Shown here one piece after another: positions 1-7,690 of a stretch of DNA of 36,516 nt. Source of the stretch: Bordetella parapertussis (GTDB lineage Bacteria; Pseudomonadota; Gammaproteobacteria; Burkholderiales; Casimicrobiaceae); contig CALQLA020000049.1 of the NCBI GenBank assembly GCA_943331295.2, positions 1 to 36,516 of the forward strand. The letters are read 5' to 3'. Numbering within the stretch: the first letter of the stretch is position 1; the number at the start of each line of letters is the position of its first letter. The notes below the pieces were generated by a model. That model worked only from the letters and a program-made list of their open reading frames with translations, did not search any database and was not told where the DNA came from. The position numbers and the translations under genes were made by a program.

Positions 1-4
1 GCCG

Positions 5-59
5 GCGGCCTGAAGCGGTCGGCGCGGCGCCTCCCCGTCGTCGCGCCGCTTCAGGCCGC
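5..59. repeat. 14-bp perfect inverted repeat over the pirin gene stop
   Basis: Bases 5-18 (GCGGCCTGAAGCGG) and 46-59 (CCGCTTCAGGCCGC) are exact reverse complements, with a 27-base loop that itself holds a GGCGC-G-GCGCC palindrome. The right arm covers the stop codon and last codons of the pirin-type gene. A hairpin here would sit where its transcript ends, so it may serve as a terminator or mRNA-stabilising structure. There is no T-run, so a classical rho-independent terminator is not supported. Confidence 0.6.
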
Positions 60-752
60 GAGATCGAAAACCAGCACCTCGGCGCCGGTGCCGTTCGCCA
101 GTTCGATCCGCGATTCGCCGGCGAGCAGCGCGGCGTCGCCGGCTTCGAGCGGCACCCCGTTGACCGAGAGCATCCCGCGCACCAGGTGCACGTAGCCCTT
201 GCGGGCCGGGTCGAGCGCCAGCGTCGCCGTCTCGGCGCCGTCGAACAGGCCCGCGTAGAGCGAAGCGTCGGCGTGGATCGTCACCGAGCCCTTCGCGCCG
301 TCGGGCGATGCGACGAGGCGCAGCGCGCCGCGCTTCTCGGCCGCGGGTATCGTCTTCTGCTCGTAGCCGGGCGCGATGCCGGTCGCGGCGGGCAGGATCC
401 AGATCTGCAGGAAATGCGTGGTCGCGCCCTTCGCGTGGTTGAACTCGCTGTGGACGACGCCGGTGCCCGCGCTCATCCGCTGCACGTCGCCCGGCGGAAT
501 GCCCTTGACGTTGCCCATGCTGTCCTGGTGCGCGAGCTCGCCCGACAGCACGTAGCTGACGATCTCCATGTCGCGGTGGCCGTGCTTGCCGAAGCCCATG
601 CCGGGCGCCACGCGGTCCTCGTTGATCACTCGCAGGTTGCCCCAGCCCATGTGGGCCTCGTCGTAGTAGCCGGCGAACGAGAACGAGTGGCAGCTCTTGA
701 GCCAGCCGTGGTCGGCATAGCCGCGGTCCTGCGATTTGCGCAGCGTCATCAT
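51..752 (-). CDS. Pirin family protein (YhhW-type bicupin)
   Basis: A 233-residue cytosolic bicupin of the pirin family. The N-terminal cupin keeps the expected metal ligands: His57 and His59 in a KHGHRDMEIV segment, and His101 and Glu103 in VVHSEFN. In the E. coli relative YhhW these bind a metal and the protein shows quercetinase activity in vitro; the physiological substrate of most family members is unknown. The start at 752 (first of two ATGs, M-M-T-L-R) is chosen because GGAGGT lies 6 bases upstream and the family begins at this point; the frame stays open further upstream but that part has no family similarity. It appears monocistronic. The enzymatic role here is inferred from the family only. 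Confidence 0.9.
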   Translation of the reverse strand: MMTLRKSQDRGYADHGWLKSCHSFSFAGYYDEAHMGWGNLRVINEDRVAPGMGFGKHGHRDMEIVSYVLSGELAHQDSMGNVKGIPPGDVQRMSAGTGVVHSEFNHAKGATTHFLQIWILPAATGIAPGYEQKTIPAAEKRGALRLVASPDGAKGSVTIHADASLYAGLFDGAETATLALDPARKGYVHLVRGMLSVNGVPLEAGDAALLAGESRIELANGTGAEVLVFDLAA

Positions 753-840
753 GGTTGCACCTCCGTGGTCGATGGTTGCCATTGTGGCAGCGCGACGGAC
801 GCCACAGCACGCTTCGGTTTGATGGCATCCTTCGAATAAT

Positions 841-1195
841 TTGAATGAAAGACCGCTGATGCCGACCCCCCGCGACGTGCTGACCCCGGATGCGCTGGCC
901 GGCGCAGCGGAGCCGCTTTCCGACGACGTCATCCGCCCGCACCGCGCGGTTGCGGTGGCCGACTCCGTGGCGCAGGGCGGCGGCATCACCGTCGGGATCC
1001 TCGCCGGCCAGGACGTGTTCACCGTGACCGGGATGCCGGCGAAGCTCGACGCGCAGCAGCGCGGGCTGGGGGCCGGCTTCCTGCCGACCTGCCTCGCGCA
1101 GCCCTACATCGATACCGGGCGGCTGGTGGTCAAGCGCACCGAGCGCGCGGCCGGTCACGCGCGCGGCCCTCCTCGGCGAGCACCGTCGGACGGTG
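841..1195 (+). pseudogene. Remnant of a LysR-type regulator (effector domain pieces)
   Basis: Codons from about 931 to 1150 translate to a recognisable stretch of a LysR effector-binding domain (HRAVAVADSV, GQDVFTVTGMPAKL, GFLPTCLAQPYIDTGRLVVK). The whole N-terminal half, including the helix-turn-helix, is absent. After KRTER the frame loses similarity, and a different frame around 1153-1195 reads PVTRAALLGEHR, which looks like the normal LysR C-terminal end (consensus of the type PATRAALL). An internal deletion with frameshift therefore joined two parts of one ancestral gene. It cannot encode a working regulator. The boundaries are approximate. Confidence 0.7.
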
Positions 1196-1273
1196 CGCTC
1201 CCGGAGCACGGAGTAGCGGACCGCACTCGGCCTCGCCGCCCTGACCACGGTCCCCACCGCCTTCGCGCAGCCG

Positions 1274-1783
1274 GTGCCGGGGCAGGATCTCTCCGTCACG
1301 TTCGAATACCTCAACACGGCAGTCCCGCTGTCGGGATGGTCGACGGCGGCCATCGCGGTAGTGCTGGCCGCGACAGCGCTGTTGGTCCTGCGCCGCAAGG
1401 GCATGGGCGGCAGCCGGCTCTTCGGCTGGATGCTGGCCGTCGTCGCCGGGTCGACTCTGGTTGCCGCGGGACCGGGACTGATTTCCGAGGCGCAGGCCGT
1501 ACTGAATCCGCTCATGAATCTGACCGTCAGCCCCGGCACGCTCAGCGTCGCCGCGCAGTATTCGACGTCGCCGCTGACCGTGGTCGTCGCCAACACGACG
1601 GGCCGGCCGGTCAGGATCACGGGCATCGACCTGGTGCCGAAAGCCGGCGCCTACTCGTTCACCCCGCCCCCCTACACCGATATGCACCTGAAGGCCAATC
1701 TACTGCCGACGTGCTTCGTGTCGGAGATCCTGGAGAACGGTGCCCCGTGCATCGTCACCGTCTACAACATCGTTCCGATCTGA
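1274..1783 (+). CDS. Midcut-by-XrtH-like secreted protein, 5' end uncertain
   Basis: From the first canonical start (GTG 1274) this encodes 169 residues. Residues about 17-40 form an IPTL/PEP-CTERM-like sorting unit in the middle of the protein: VPLSGWS, a hydrophobic helix, then LRRKG. A second hydrophobic segment follows (FGWMLAVVAGSTLVAAGP), and then a roughly 100-residue exported domain with NTTGRPVRITGIDLVP. A sorting signal in mid-protein matches the family known as midcut-by-XrtH, thought to be cleaved by exosortase XrtH; no exosortase lies in this window. The same frame upstream of 1274 reads as a good signal peptide (RTALGLAALTTVPTAFAQP, from 1217) but is closed by TAG at 1214 with no ATG, GTG or TTG between. 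The true start is therefore missing, mutated or non-canonical, and the gene may be inactive. Confidence 0.6.
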   Translation: MPGQDLSVTFEYLNTAVPLSGWSTAAIAVVLAATALLVLRRKGMGGSRLFGWMLAVVAGSTLVAAGPGLISEAQAVLNPLMNLTVSPGTLSVAAQYSTSPLTVVVANTTGRPVRITGIDLVPKAGAYSFTPPPYTDMHLKANLLPTCFVSEILENGAPCIVTVYNIVPI

Positions 1784-1819
1784 CGGGCAGCCATCGCCTG
1801 CGGCGCCTGCGGCCGTGAC

Positions 1820-2728
1820 TCACGGCGCCGGCTGTTCGTCGGTGATCGCCGCTTCGCGCAATATCCAGGTCTCGAACGCCGCGACGCCCTCGCTTTTCGG
1901 GCGATCGGTGGGGTAGCCCAGGAAGTACGCGCCGTCGCCCGAGACCTGCAGCGCGAACGGCGCGACGAGGCGGCCCGACTTCAGGTCATCCTCGACAAAG
2001 CTCCGCTGCGCGATGACCACGCCGAGGCCGTCGATCGCCGCCTGGTACGCCATCGCGGAGTTCTCGACCTTGATTCCCTGGTTGCCATCGATGTCCGTGA
2101 CCCCGGCGGCATCGAGCCAGGTCGGCCAGTCCCGCGGCCGGTGCAGCGAGCAGACAAGGACGTGCCGCGCGAGGTCGCCGGGGCGCTCGAGCGGCGGACT
2201 GCGGTCGAGCAATTCTCGACTGCAGACGGGTAGCAGCACTTCGCCGAACAGGCGCCGGCAATGGGCTTCCGGCAGCGGCTGCATGTCGGAATGGACGCAG
2301 GCGTCGACGTCCTCCCGGTTGAAGTTGACCGGCTGGTGCGACGTCGTGATCTGGACGTCGATCTCCGGCTTGAATGCGTGAAAGCGCGCAAGCCTCGGCA
2401 CCAGCCAGCGGATGCCGAAGGTCGGGGGCACCTTGAGCCGCAGCGTCTTCTGGTCCGGCTTTTCCTGCAGCTGGCGGGCGCCGTATTCGAGCTGGTCCAG
2501 CGCGCCGCGGACGATGCGGAAGAACACCGCGCCCTTCGGCGTCAGCTCGATGCCCCGCGCATGCCGCGAGAAGAGCTGCACGTTGAGCCACGCCTCCAGC
2601 GCTGAGACGTGCCGGCTGACGGCCCCCTGCGACACGTGCAACTCCCCCGCGGCCTGGGTGAAGCTCGCGTGGCGCGACGCGGCCTCGAAGGCGCGCAGCG
2701 CATTGAGTGGGGGCAGCCGTCGAGCCAT
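1820..2728 (-). CDS. LysR-family transcriptional regulator (GcvA-like)
   Basis: A 302-residue LysR-type regulator. It has an N-terminal winged helix-turn-helix at about residues 6-65 (LNALRAFEAASRHASFTQAAGELHVSQGAVSRHVSALE) and an effector-binding domain from about residue 93 to 295, a normal full length. The opening LPPLNALRAFEAAAR-type sequence is typical of the GcvA/AmpR subgroup. It is transcribed divergently from the LeuCD-like/ABC importer operon with 105 bases between starts. In this family that arrangement usually means control of the neighbouring operon plus autoregulation. A dyad at 2732-2758 is a plausible operator. The ATG at 2728 is preceded by GAGGAA. The inducer is unknown; a substrate or intermediate of the adjacent pathway is the natural guess. 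Confidence 0.92.
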   Translation of the reverse strand: MARRLPPLNALRAFEAASRHASFTQAAGELHVSQGAVSRHVSALEAWLNVQLFSRHARGIELTPKGAVFFRIVRGALDQLEYGARQLQEKPDQKTLRLKVPPTFGIRWLVPRLARFHAFKPEIDVQITTSHQPVNFNREDVDACVHSDMQPLPEAHCRRLFGEVLLPVCSRELLDRSPPLERPGDLARHVLVCSLHRPRDWPTWLDAAGVTDIDGNQGIKVENSAMAYQAAIDGLGVVIAQRSFVEDDLKSGRLVAPFALQVSGDGAYFLGYPTDRPKSEGVAAFETWILREAAITDEQPAP

Positions 2729-2731
2729 GAT

Positions 2732-2758
2732 TTTTCCTCATGGGTAGTATGCGGAAAT
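2732..2758. promoter_or_regulatory. Candidate LysR operator dyad between divergent genes
   Basis: TTTTCCTCAT (2732-2741) and ATGCGGAAAT (2749-2758) are inverted half-sites (8 of 10 paired) around a 7-base spacer, GGGTAGT. It is AT-rich against a GC-rich background and contains interrupted dyad symmetry of the T-N11-A class that LysR proteins recognise. It overlaps the ribosome binding site of the regulator gene, which would suit autorepression. Assignment rests on symmetry and position only. Confidence 0.45.
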
Positions 2759-2833
2759 TGTCGGCGCGGATCAACCCGCCGCGGCTACCATGGGCACCCG
2801 GCAGGAATCCGTCCTGCCTGATAATTTTCGCCG

Positions 2834-4267
2834 ATGCCATCCGCACCGTCCCGCCCGTCCGCCGCGCCCCGCACGCTGTTCGACCAGCTGTGGGACGAGC
2901 ACGTGGTCGCGCCGATCGATGAAAGGAGTGCATTGCTCGCCATCGACCGCCACCTGGTCCACGAGGTCAGCAGCGCAGAGGCATTCCGCCAGCTGCGAGC
3001 GGCCGGGCGAACGGTGGCGAGCCCCGGCCAGACGTTCGCCACGCAGGACCACATCCTGTCGACGCGACCGGGGCGCGACGAGAACACGTATGCCGGGGGC
3101 ACGGAGCTCGTCCGCTTCCTGCGCCGGAACTGCACCGAGAGCGGCATCCGGCTGTTCGACGTGGGCGACGCCCGCCAGGGCATCGTGCACGTCACGGCGG
3201 CAGAACTCGGGCTCGCCTTGCCCGGCAGCACCATCGTCTGCGGCGACAGCCACACGGCGACCCTCGGCGCGTTCGGCGCGCTCGCCTGGGGCATCGGCAC
3301 CTCCGAGCTCGCCCACGTGCTCGCGACGCAGACGCTCGCGCAGGCGCGGCCCGAGCCGCTCGCGATCCGCATCGACGGCGCGCTGCCGGACGGCGTCGTC
3401 GCCAAGGACGTGATCCTCGCGCTGCTGCGGAAGTTCGGCATCACCGCCGGCGTCGGGCGGGCGATCGAATACCGGGGCACCACCGTCGACGCGCTGTCGA
3501 TGGAGGGCCGGATGACCCTCTGCAACATGTCGATCGAACTGGGCGCCCGCTTCGGGATGGTCGCCGCCGACGACACCACCTTCGACTACCTGCACGGCAC
3601 GCCGTACGCGCCGCACGGCGCCGCCTGGGACCGGGCGCTCGCCCACTGGCGCACGCTGGCGAGCGACGACGAGTCCGCATTCTCCCGCACGCTCGACCTC
3701 GCCGTCGGCGACCTGAAGCCGCAGATCACGTGGGGAACGACGCCCGGCGACGTGATCGACATCGACGGCGTGGTGCCGGCGGCAGCGGACGTGGCGCCGG
3801 AGCGCCGCAGCGGATTTGAATCCGCCCTCGCGTACATGGGCGTCGTGCCGGGCCGGCCGCTCGCCGGTCTGCCCATCGACGTCGCGTTCATCGGATCGTG
3901 CACCAACAGCCGGCTGTCCGACCTGCGCGCGGCCGCCGACGTCGCGCGCGGCCGCCGCGTGGCGCCCGGGGTGAAGGCGCTGGTCGTCCCCGGCTCGTCC
4001 GCCGTACGCCGCGCGGCCGAGCAGGAAGGCCTCGACCGCGTGTTCCGCGACGCGGGATTCGAGTGGCGCGAGGCGGGCTGCTCGATGTGCCTCGCGATCA
4101 ACGACGACGTCGTCGCCCCCCACGCGCGCTGCGTGTCCACGTCGAACCGCAACTTCGAATCGCGGCAAGGCCCGCTTGCCCGCACGCATCTCGCGAGCCC
4201 GCGCACCGCCGCCGCCAGCGCGATCGCGGGCTGCATCGCCGATGCCCGGGACCTCCCCGCGTCCTGA
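2834..4267 (+). CDS. LeuC-type hydro-lyase large subunit (aconitase superfamily)
   Basis: A 477-residue protein of the 3-isopropylmalate dehydratase large-subunit family, close to the usual 466 or so. The [4Fe-4S] ligands are present: Cys356 in GSCTNSRLSDLR and Cys416/Cys419 in GCSMCLA, with the same 60+3 spacing as E. coli LeuC. The segment CGDSHTATLGAFGALAWGIGTSE is also typical. The small-subunit gene follows after 8 bases. The family dehydrates and rehydrates hydroxy-di/tricarboxylic acids; besides isopropylmalate it includes dimethylmaleate hydratase, homoaconitase and citraconate hydratase. With no leuA or leuB here, but a lyase-superfamily enzyme and an importer downstream, a catabolic substrate is inferred rather than leucine synthesis. 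A true housekeeping LeuC cannot be excluded from sequence alone. Confidence 0.9.
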   Translation: MPSAPSRPSAAPRTLFDQLWDEHVVAPIDERSALLAIDRHLVHEVSSAEAFRQLRAAGRTVASPGQTFATQDHILSTRPGRDENTYAGGTELVRFLRRNCTESGIRLFDVGDARQGIVHVTAAELGLALPGSTIVCGDSHTATLGAFGALAWGIGTSELAHVLATQTLAQARPEPLAIRIDGALPDGVVAKDVILALLRKFGITAGVGRAIEYRGTTVDALSMEGRMTLCNMSIELGARFGMVAADDTTFDYLHGTPYAPHGAAWDRALAHWRTLASDDESAFSRTLDLAVGDLKPQITWGTTPGDVIDIDGVVPAAADVAPERRSGFESALAYMGVVPGRPLAGLPIDVAFIGSCTNSRLSDLRAAADVARGRRVAPGVKALVVPGSSAVRRAAEQEGLDRVFRDAGFEWREAGCSMCLAINDDVVAPHARCVSTSNRNFESRQGPLARTHLASPRTAAASAIAGCIADARDLPAS

Positions 4268-4275
4268 CCCCGCTC

Positions 4276-4899
4276 ATGGAACCGCTCATCACCTTGACGA
4301 GCGTCGTCGCGCCGCTGCTGCGCGACAACGTCGACACCGACGCGATCATCCCGGCCGAGTACATGCGCTCGCTCGCGACCGACCCCGCGACCGGGCTGTT
4401 CGCCCGCTGGCGCTACCTCGCCGACGGCGCGCCCGACCCGGCGTTCGTGCTCAACGACCCGCGCTACCGGGATGCACGGATCCTGATCTCGGGCGCAAAC
4501 TTCGGGTGTGGCAGTTCGCGCGAGAATGCGGTGTGGGCGCTCGACCGCTACGGCATCCGCTGCGTCATCGCGCCGGGATTCAGCGACATCTTCACGGAGA
4601 ATGCGTTCCGGAACGGGCTGTTGCCGCTCGCGCTGCCTGCTTCAGGCCATGCCCGGCTGGCGAGCGCCGCGCTGGCGGGGGAACTCACCGTCACCGTCGA
4701 CGTCGCGCAGCGGCACGTCGTGCTGCCGTCGGGGGAGACGGTGCCGTTCGCGCTGGATCCGCGCCGGCAGGCGCGGCTCCTGGCAGGATGCGACGAGATC
4801 GCGGAAACGCTGGCGCGCGGCGCGGAGATCGACCGCTTCCGTCGGGCGCAACAGGACCGGGCGCCGTGGCTGTACCCGCAGCCCGGGGAAGAAAAATGA
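4276..4899 (+). CDS. LeuD-type hydro-lyase small subunit
   Basis: A 207-residue swivel-domain subunit that pairs with the preceding large subunit. Family signatures are DNVDTDAIIPAEYMRS near residue 20 and GANFGCGSSRENAVWAL near residue 75, followed by the FSDIFTENAFRNGLLPL block, all characteristic of LeuD-like small subunits that close over the iron-sulfur active site. ATG 4276 lies 8 bases after the large-subunit stop and gives the standard N-terminus, so the two are surely co-translated. Substrate specificity in this superfamily lies partly in the loop after DTDxI (here IPAEYMRS); I cannot assign the substrate from it. Confidence 0.9.
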   Translation: MEPLITLTSVVAPLLRDNVDTDAIIPAEYMRSLATDPATGLFARWRYLADGAPDPAFVLNDPRYRDARILISGANFGCGSSRENAVWALDRYGIRCVIAPGFSDIFTENAFRNGLLPLALPASGHARLASAALAGELTVTVDVAQRHVVLPSGETVPFALDPRRQARLLAGCDEIAETLARGAEIDRFRRAQQDRAPWLYPQPGEEK

Positions 4900-4951
4900 G
4901 ACGCGCGCGGGCACGTTCCCGCCGCGCCAGTACACGATGAATGGAGGAAGC

Positions 4952-5848
4952 ATGAATCGACCGTCTATCGCCAATGCCATGGCGGCGGAACAACCGCTGG
5001 TGACGCCGCTCGCGCACGACGCGCTGTCGGCGCGCCTGATCGCGCGCGCCGGCTTCGGCGCGTTCGCCATCGGCGGCTCCGCCCTGCTCGCCTCCCGCCT
5101 CGGGCTGCCCGATATCGGCCTCGTCGGCCTCGCCGACATGGCCGACGGCATCCGCGACATCGCCGCCGCGACGCCGCTGCCGTTCTTCGCCGACGGCGAC
5201 GACGGCTACGGCGACGTGAAGAGCGTGGCGCGGATGATCCGCGTGTACGAGGACATCGGCGTCGGCGGCATCCTGATCGAGGACCAGCAGCGCGAGCACA
5301 AGCAGCAGCGCGCGGAAAAGGCACTCGGCATCGTCGACCTCGCCGTGATCGAGGCGAAGCTCGTCACAGCGATGGCCGAGCGCCGGAATCCGGACACCTT
5401 CATCATCGGGCGCACCGACGCCGCCGGCTTCGCGGGCCTCGACGAGGCGCTGCGCCGCGGCGAGCGGTTCGCGCGGCTCGGCGTCGACGGCGTGTTCGTC
5501 GCCGGGCTGAGGTCGATGGAGGACTACGCGCGGGTCGGGCGCGAACTGGCCGGCGTGCGCCTCTCCGCCGCGCTGTTCGAGACGCCCGGCATGCCCTGGC
5601 CCACGCCGGCCGAGTTGGGCAGCCTCGGCTTCGCGCACGTCTCGTACCCGGCGACGCTGATGTTCCGGCTGGTCGCGACGATGGACCAGGCGCTGGCGGC
5701 GCTGCGCCGGCACGTGACCGGCGCCGAAGCAATGACCCAGCAGGGCGGCGCCGACGCCGCGCGCCAGGTGCTCGACGAAGCGCTCGAGGTTCGCCGCTGG
5801 CAGGCGATCGAGAAGTCCGCCGCCGCGCCCGGCGCCGAAACGAAGTAG
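4952..5848 (+). CDS. Isocitrate lyase/PEP mutase superfamily enzyme, atypical active site
   Basis: A 298-residue alpha/beta-barrel enzyme. The Mg-binding region reads FADGDDGYGD (residues 79-88), followed by MIRVYEDIGVGGILIEDQ, as in methylisocitrate and dimethylmalate lyases. The mobile catalytic loop after IEDQ reads QREHKQQRAEKAL (113-125), where classical lyases carry K-R-C-G-H; the catalytic cysteine is thus not found at the usual place. The protein could be a C-C lyase with altered chemistry, a decarboxylase or a hydrolase, all of which exist in the superfamily. ATG 4952 is favoured by GGAGGA at 4943; an in-frame ATG at 4937 is weaker. It sits between the hydro-lyase pair and the importer, 52 bases after the small subunit, which suggests it cleaves the product of the hydro-lyase. 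Confidence 0.85.
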   Translation: MNRPSIANAMAAEQPLVTPLAHDALSARLIARAGFGAFAIGGSALLASRLGLPDIGLVGLADMADGIRDIAAATPLPFFADGDDGYGDVKSVARMIRVYEDIGVGGILIEDQQREHKQQRAEKALGIVDLAVIEAKLVTAMAERRNPDTFIIGRTDAAGFAGLDEALRRGERFARLGVDGVFVAGLRSMEDYARVGRELAGVRLSAALFETPGMPWPTPAELGSLGFAHVSYPATLMFRLVATMDQALAALRRHVTGAEAMTQQGGADAARQVLDEALEVRRWQAIEKSAAAPGAETK

Positions 5849-5882
5849 ATTCCCACCACAAGCAACCCGAAGGAGGAGCAAC

Positions 5883-6866
5883 ATGATCCGTCTGCCCGCA
5901 TGGCTCGCCGGCGCGCTGTTCGCCACCGTGGCGATCAGCAGTCACGGCGAGGAACTCGTCGTCAGCAACTACGGCGTCTCTGCCAACGGCATGCCGTTCG
6001 GCGTGGCGATGGCCAAAGGCTACTTCAAGGAAGAAGGCCTCAACATCACCGGCCTCATCTCCTCGGCCGGCGGCGGCACCACGCTGCGCAACATGCTGGC
6101 CGGCGGCGGCGTGCCCTACGGCGAGGTGAATCCGGTCGCCGTCGTTTCCGCGGTGCTGGCGGGCGCGGACCTGAAGATCGTCAGCGACAACGTGCTGACC
6201 GTCGCCGAGTTCGTCTGGGCCGTGAAGCCCGATTCCCCGATCAAGACGATCAAGGACCTGAAGGGCAAGAAGATCGCGTACACCAACCCGAAGTCGACCA
6301 GCCAGGCGCTCGCCAACCTGATCCTCGAGAACGGCGGCTACAAGGCCGCTGACGTCGAACTGGTCAAGACCGGCGGCTTCGGCGAAGGCGTGGCCGCGCT
6401 CGAATCGGGGCAGGTCGACATGGCGCCGGTCCCCGAGCCGCTGTGGTCGAAGTACAAGGGCAAGCTGCGCGCCGTGATCGTCGCCAGCGAAGCGCTGCCG
6501 CCGCTCGACAACGTGGTCGGCGTGGCGACCGTCGAGATGATGGAGAAGCGCGGCGACTTCATCCGCGGCGTCATCCGCGCGCGCCGCAAGGCGGTGATCT
6601 TCATGCGCGAGCATCCGGAGGAGGCGGCCGACATCGTCGCCAAGGCGTACAACATCGAGCGCGACGTCGCGCTGTCGGCGGTGAAGAACCTGACCACCAG
6701 CAAGACCAAGGGGGTCGCCTACTGGGGCGAGGGCGACATCCACCTCGAAGGGCTGAAGCGGATGATCGAGGCGCAGCGCGCGGTGGGCGCCATCACCGGC
6801 CAGGTGGACTACGCGAAGCTCATCGACACGCGCTTCCTTCCGGACGACCTCAAAGCGGTCAAGTGA
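5883..6866 (+). CDS. ABC importer substrate-binding protein (NMT1/SsuA-like)
   Basis: A 327-residue periplasmic binding protein of the NitT/TauT (NMT1/THI5-like) family. It has an N-terminal signal peptide (about residues 1-22, ending near SHGEE) and then the family fold beginning LVVSNYGVSANGMPFGVAMAKGYF, with a SAGGGTT ligand loop and the DLKGKKIAYTNPKS segment. A strong AAGGAGGAG site at 5870-5878 precedes ATG 5883. Its last four bases overlap the GTG start of the ATPase gene. Known ligands of the family include sulfonates, nitrate, pyrimidine precursors and aromatic acids; here the context suggests the compound processed by the upstream hydro-lyase and lyase. The ligand cannot be read from sequence. 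Confidence 0.9.
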   Translation: MIRLPAWLAGALFATVAISSHGEELVVSNYGVSANGMPFGVAMAKGYFKEEGLNITGLISSAGGGTTLRNMLAGGGVPYGEVNPVAVVSAVLAGADLKIVSDNVLTVAEFVWAVKPDSPIKTIKDLKGKKIAYTNPKSTSQALANLILENGGYKAADVELVKTGGFGEGVAALESGQVDMAPVPEPLWSKYKGKLRAVIVASEALPPLDNVVGVATVEMMEKRGDFIRGVIRARRKAVIFMREHPEEAADIVAKAYNIERDVALSAVKNLTTSKTKGVAYWGEGDIHLEGLKRMIEAQRAVGAITGQVDYAKLIDTRFLPDDLKAVK

Positions 6867-7690
6867 GCGGCGTCCAGACAAGCGCGCAGGTCTCGCTGGC
6901 GGGCATCGGCAAGACCTTCCCGGCCACCTCGACGCGGGCGGCGCTGCACGCGCTGGGGCCGATCGACCTCGAGCTGCGCCGGGGAGAGTTCTTCGCCGTC
7001 GTCGGCCCCTCCGGCTGCGGCAAGTCGACGCTGCTCGAGGTGATCGCCGGGCTGAGCAAGCCGACGGCGGGGACCGCGCTGTTCGAGGGACGGCCGATCG
7101 CCGGCGAGGTGCCCGACGGCGTCGGCGTCGTGTTCCAGGACGACGCCTCGCTGCCCTGGCTCACCGTGGCCGAGAACGTCGCGTTCGGCCTGCGGCGCTC
7201 CACGCTGTCGAAGGACGAGCGCGAACAGCGTGTGCGCGACGCGCTGCAGCTGATCGGCCTCTCCGACTTCGCGACGAGCTACCCGGCCCAGCTCTCCGGC
7301 GGCATGCGGCAGCGGGTGTGCATCGCCCGCACGCTGGTGATGCAGCCACGCCTCATCCTGCTCGACGAGCCGTTCGGCGCGCTCGACCAGCAGACCCGGC
7401 TGCTGATGGGCGACGAGGTGCTGAAGCTGTGGCGCAACACCGGCGCGACCGTGTTCCTGATCACGCACGCGCTGGACGAGGCGACGATGCTCGCCGACCG
7501 GATCGGCGTGATGTCGGCGCGGCCCGGTTGCCTCTGCGACGTCGTCGAGACGCACTGGCCGCGCGAGCGCGACAGCCGCATCGTCGAGCGGCCGGAGTTC
7601 GGCGCGATCACCGCGCGGCTCTGGAAGACGCTGCGCGAGGAATCGCTGAAGACGATCGGCCGCTCCGAGCCGCCGCCGGCCGCTGCGTGA
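6863..7690 (+). CDS. ABC importer ATP-binding protein (SsuB/TauB-like)
   Basis: A 275-residue ATPase of the NitT/TauT importer family. Visible motifs are Walker A GPSGCGKS (48-55), Q-loop VFQDD (about 90-94), signature LSGGMRQR (144-151), Walker B LILLDEP (164-170), D-loop ALD and H-loop His202. The GTG at 6863 overlaps the binding-protein stop (GTGA) and places the core fold in the normal position, so it is preferred over any upstream start. It energises the two permeases that follow. The gene overlaps by single bases on both sides, a tightly coupled operon. Confidence 0.93.
   Translation: MSGVQTSAQVSLAGIGKTFPATSTRAALHALGPIDLELRRGEFFAVVGPSGCGKSTLLEVIAGLSKPTAGTALFEGRPIAGEVPDGVGVVFQDDASLPWLTVAENVAFGLRRSTLSKDEREQRVRDALQLIGLSDFATSYPAQLSGGMRQRVCIARTLVMQPRLILLDEPFGALDQQTRLLMGDEVLKLWRNTGATVFLITHALDEATMLADRIGVMSARPGCLCDVVETHWPRERDSRIVERPEFGAITARLWKTLREESLKTIGRSEPPPAAA

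Noticed and set aside
2834..4899. Assignment as leuC and leuD for leucine biosynthesis
   Set aside because: Family membership is clear, but leuA and leuB are absent and the operon carries a lyase-superfamily enzyme and an importer under a divergent LysR regulator, so symbols were withheld.
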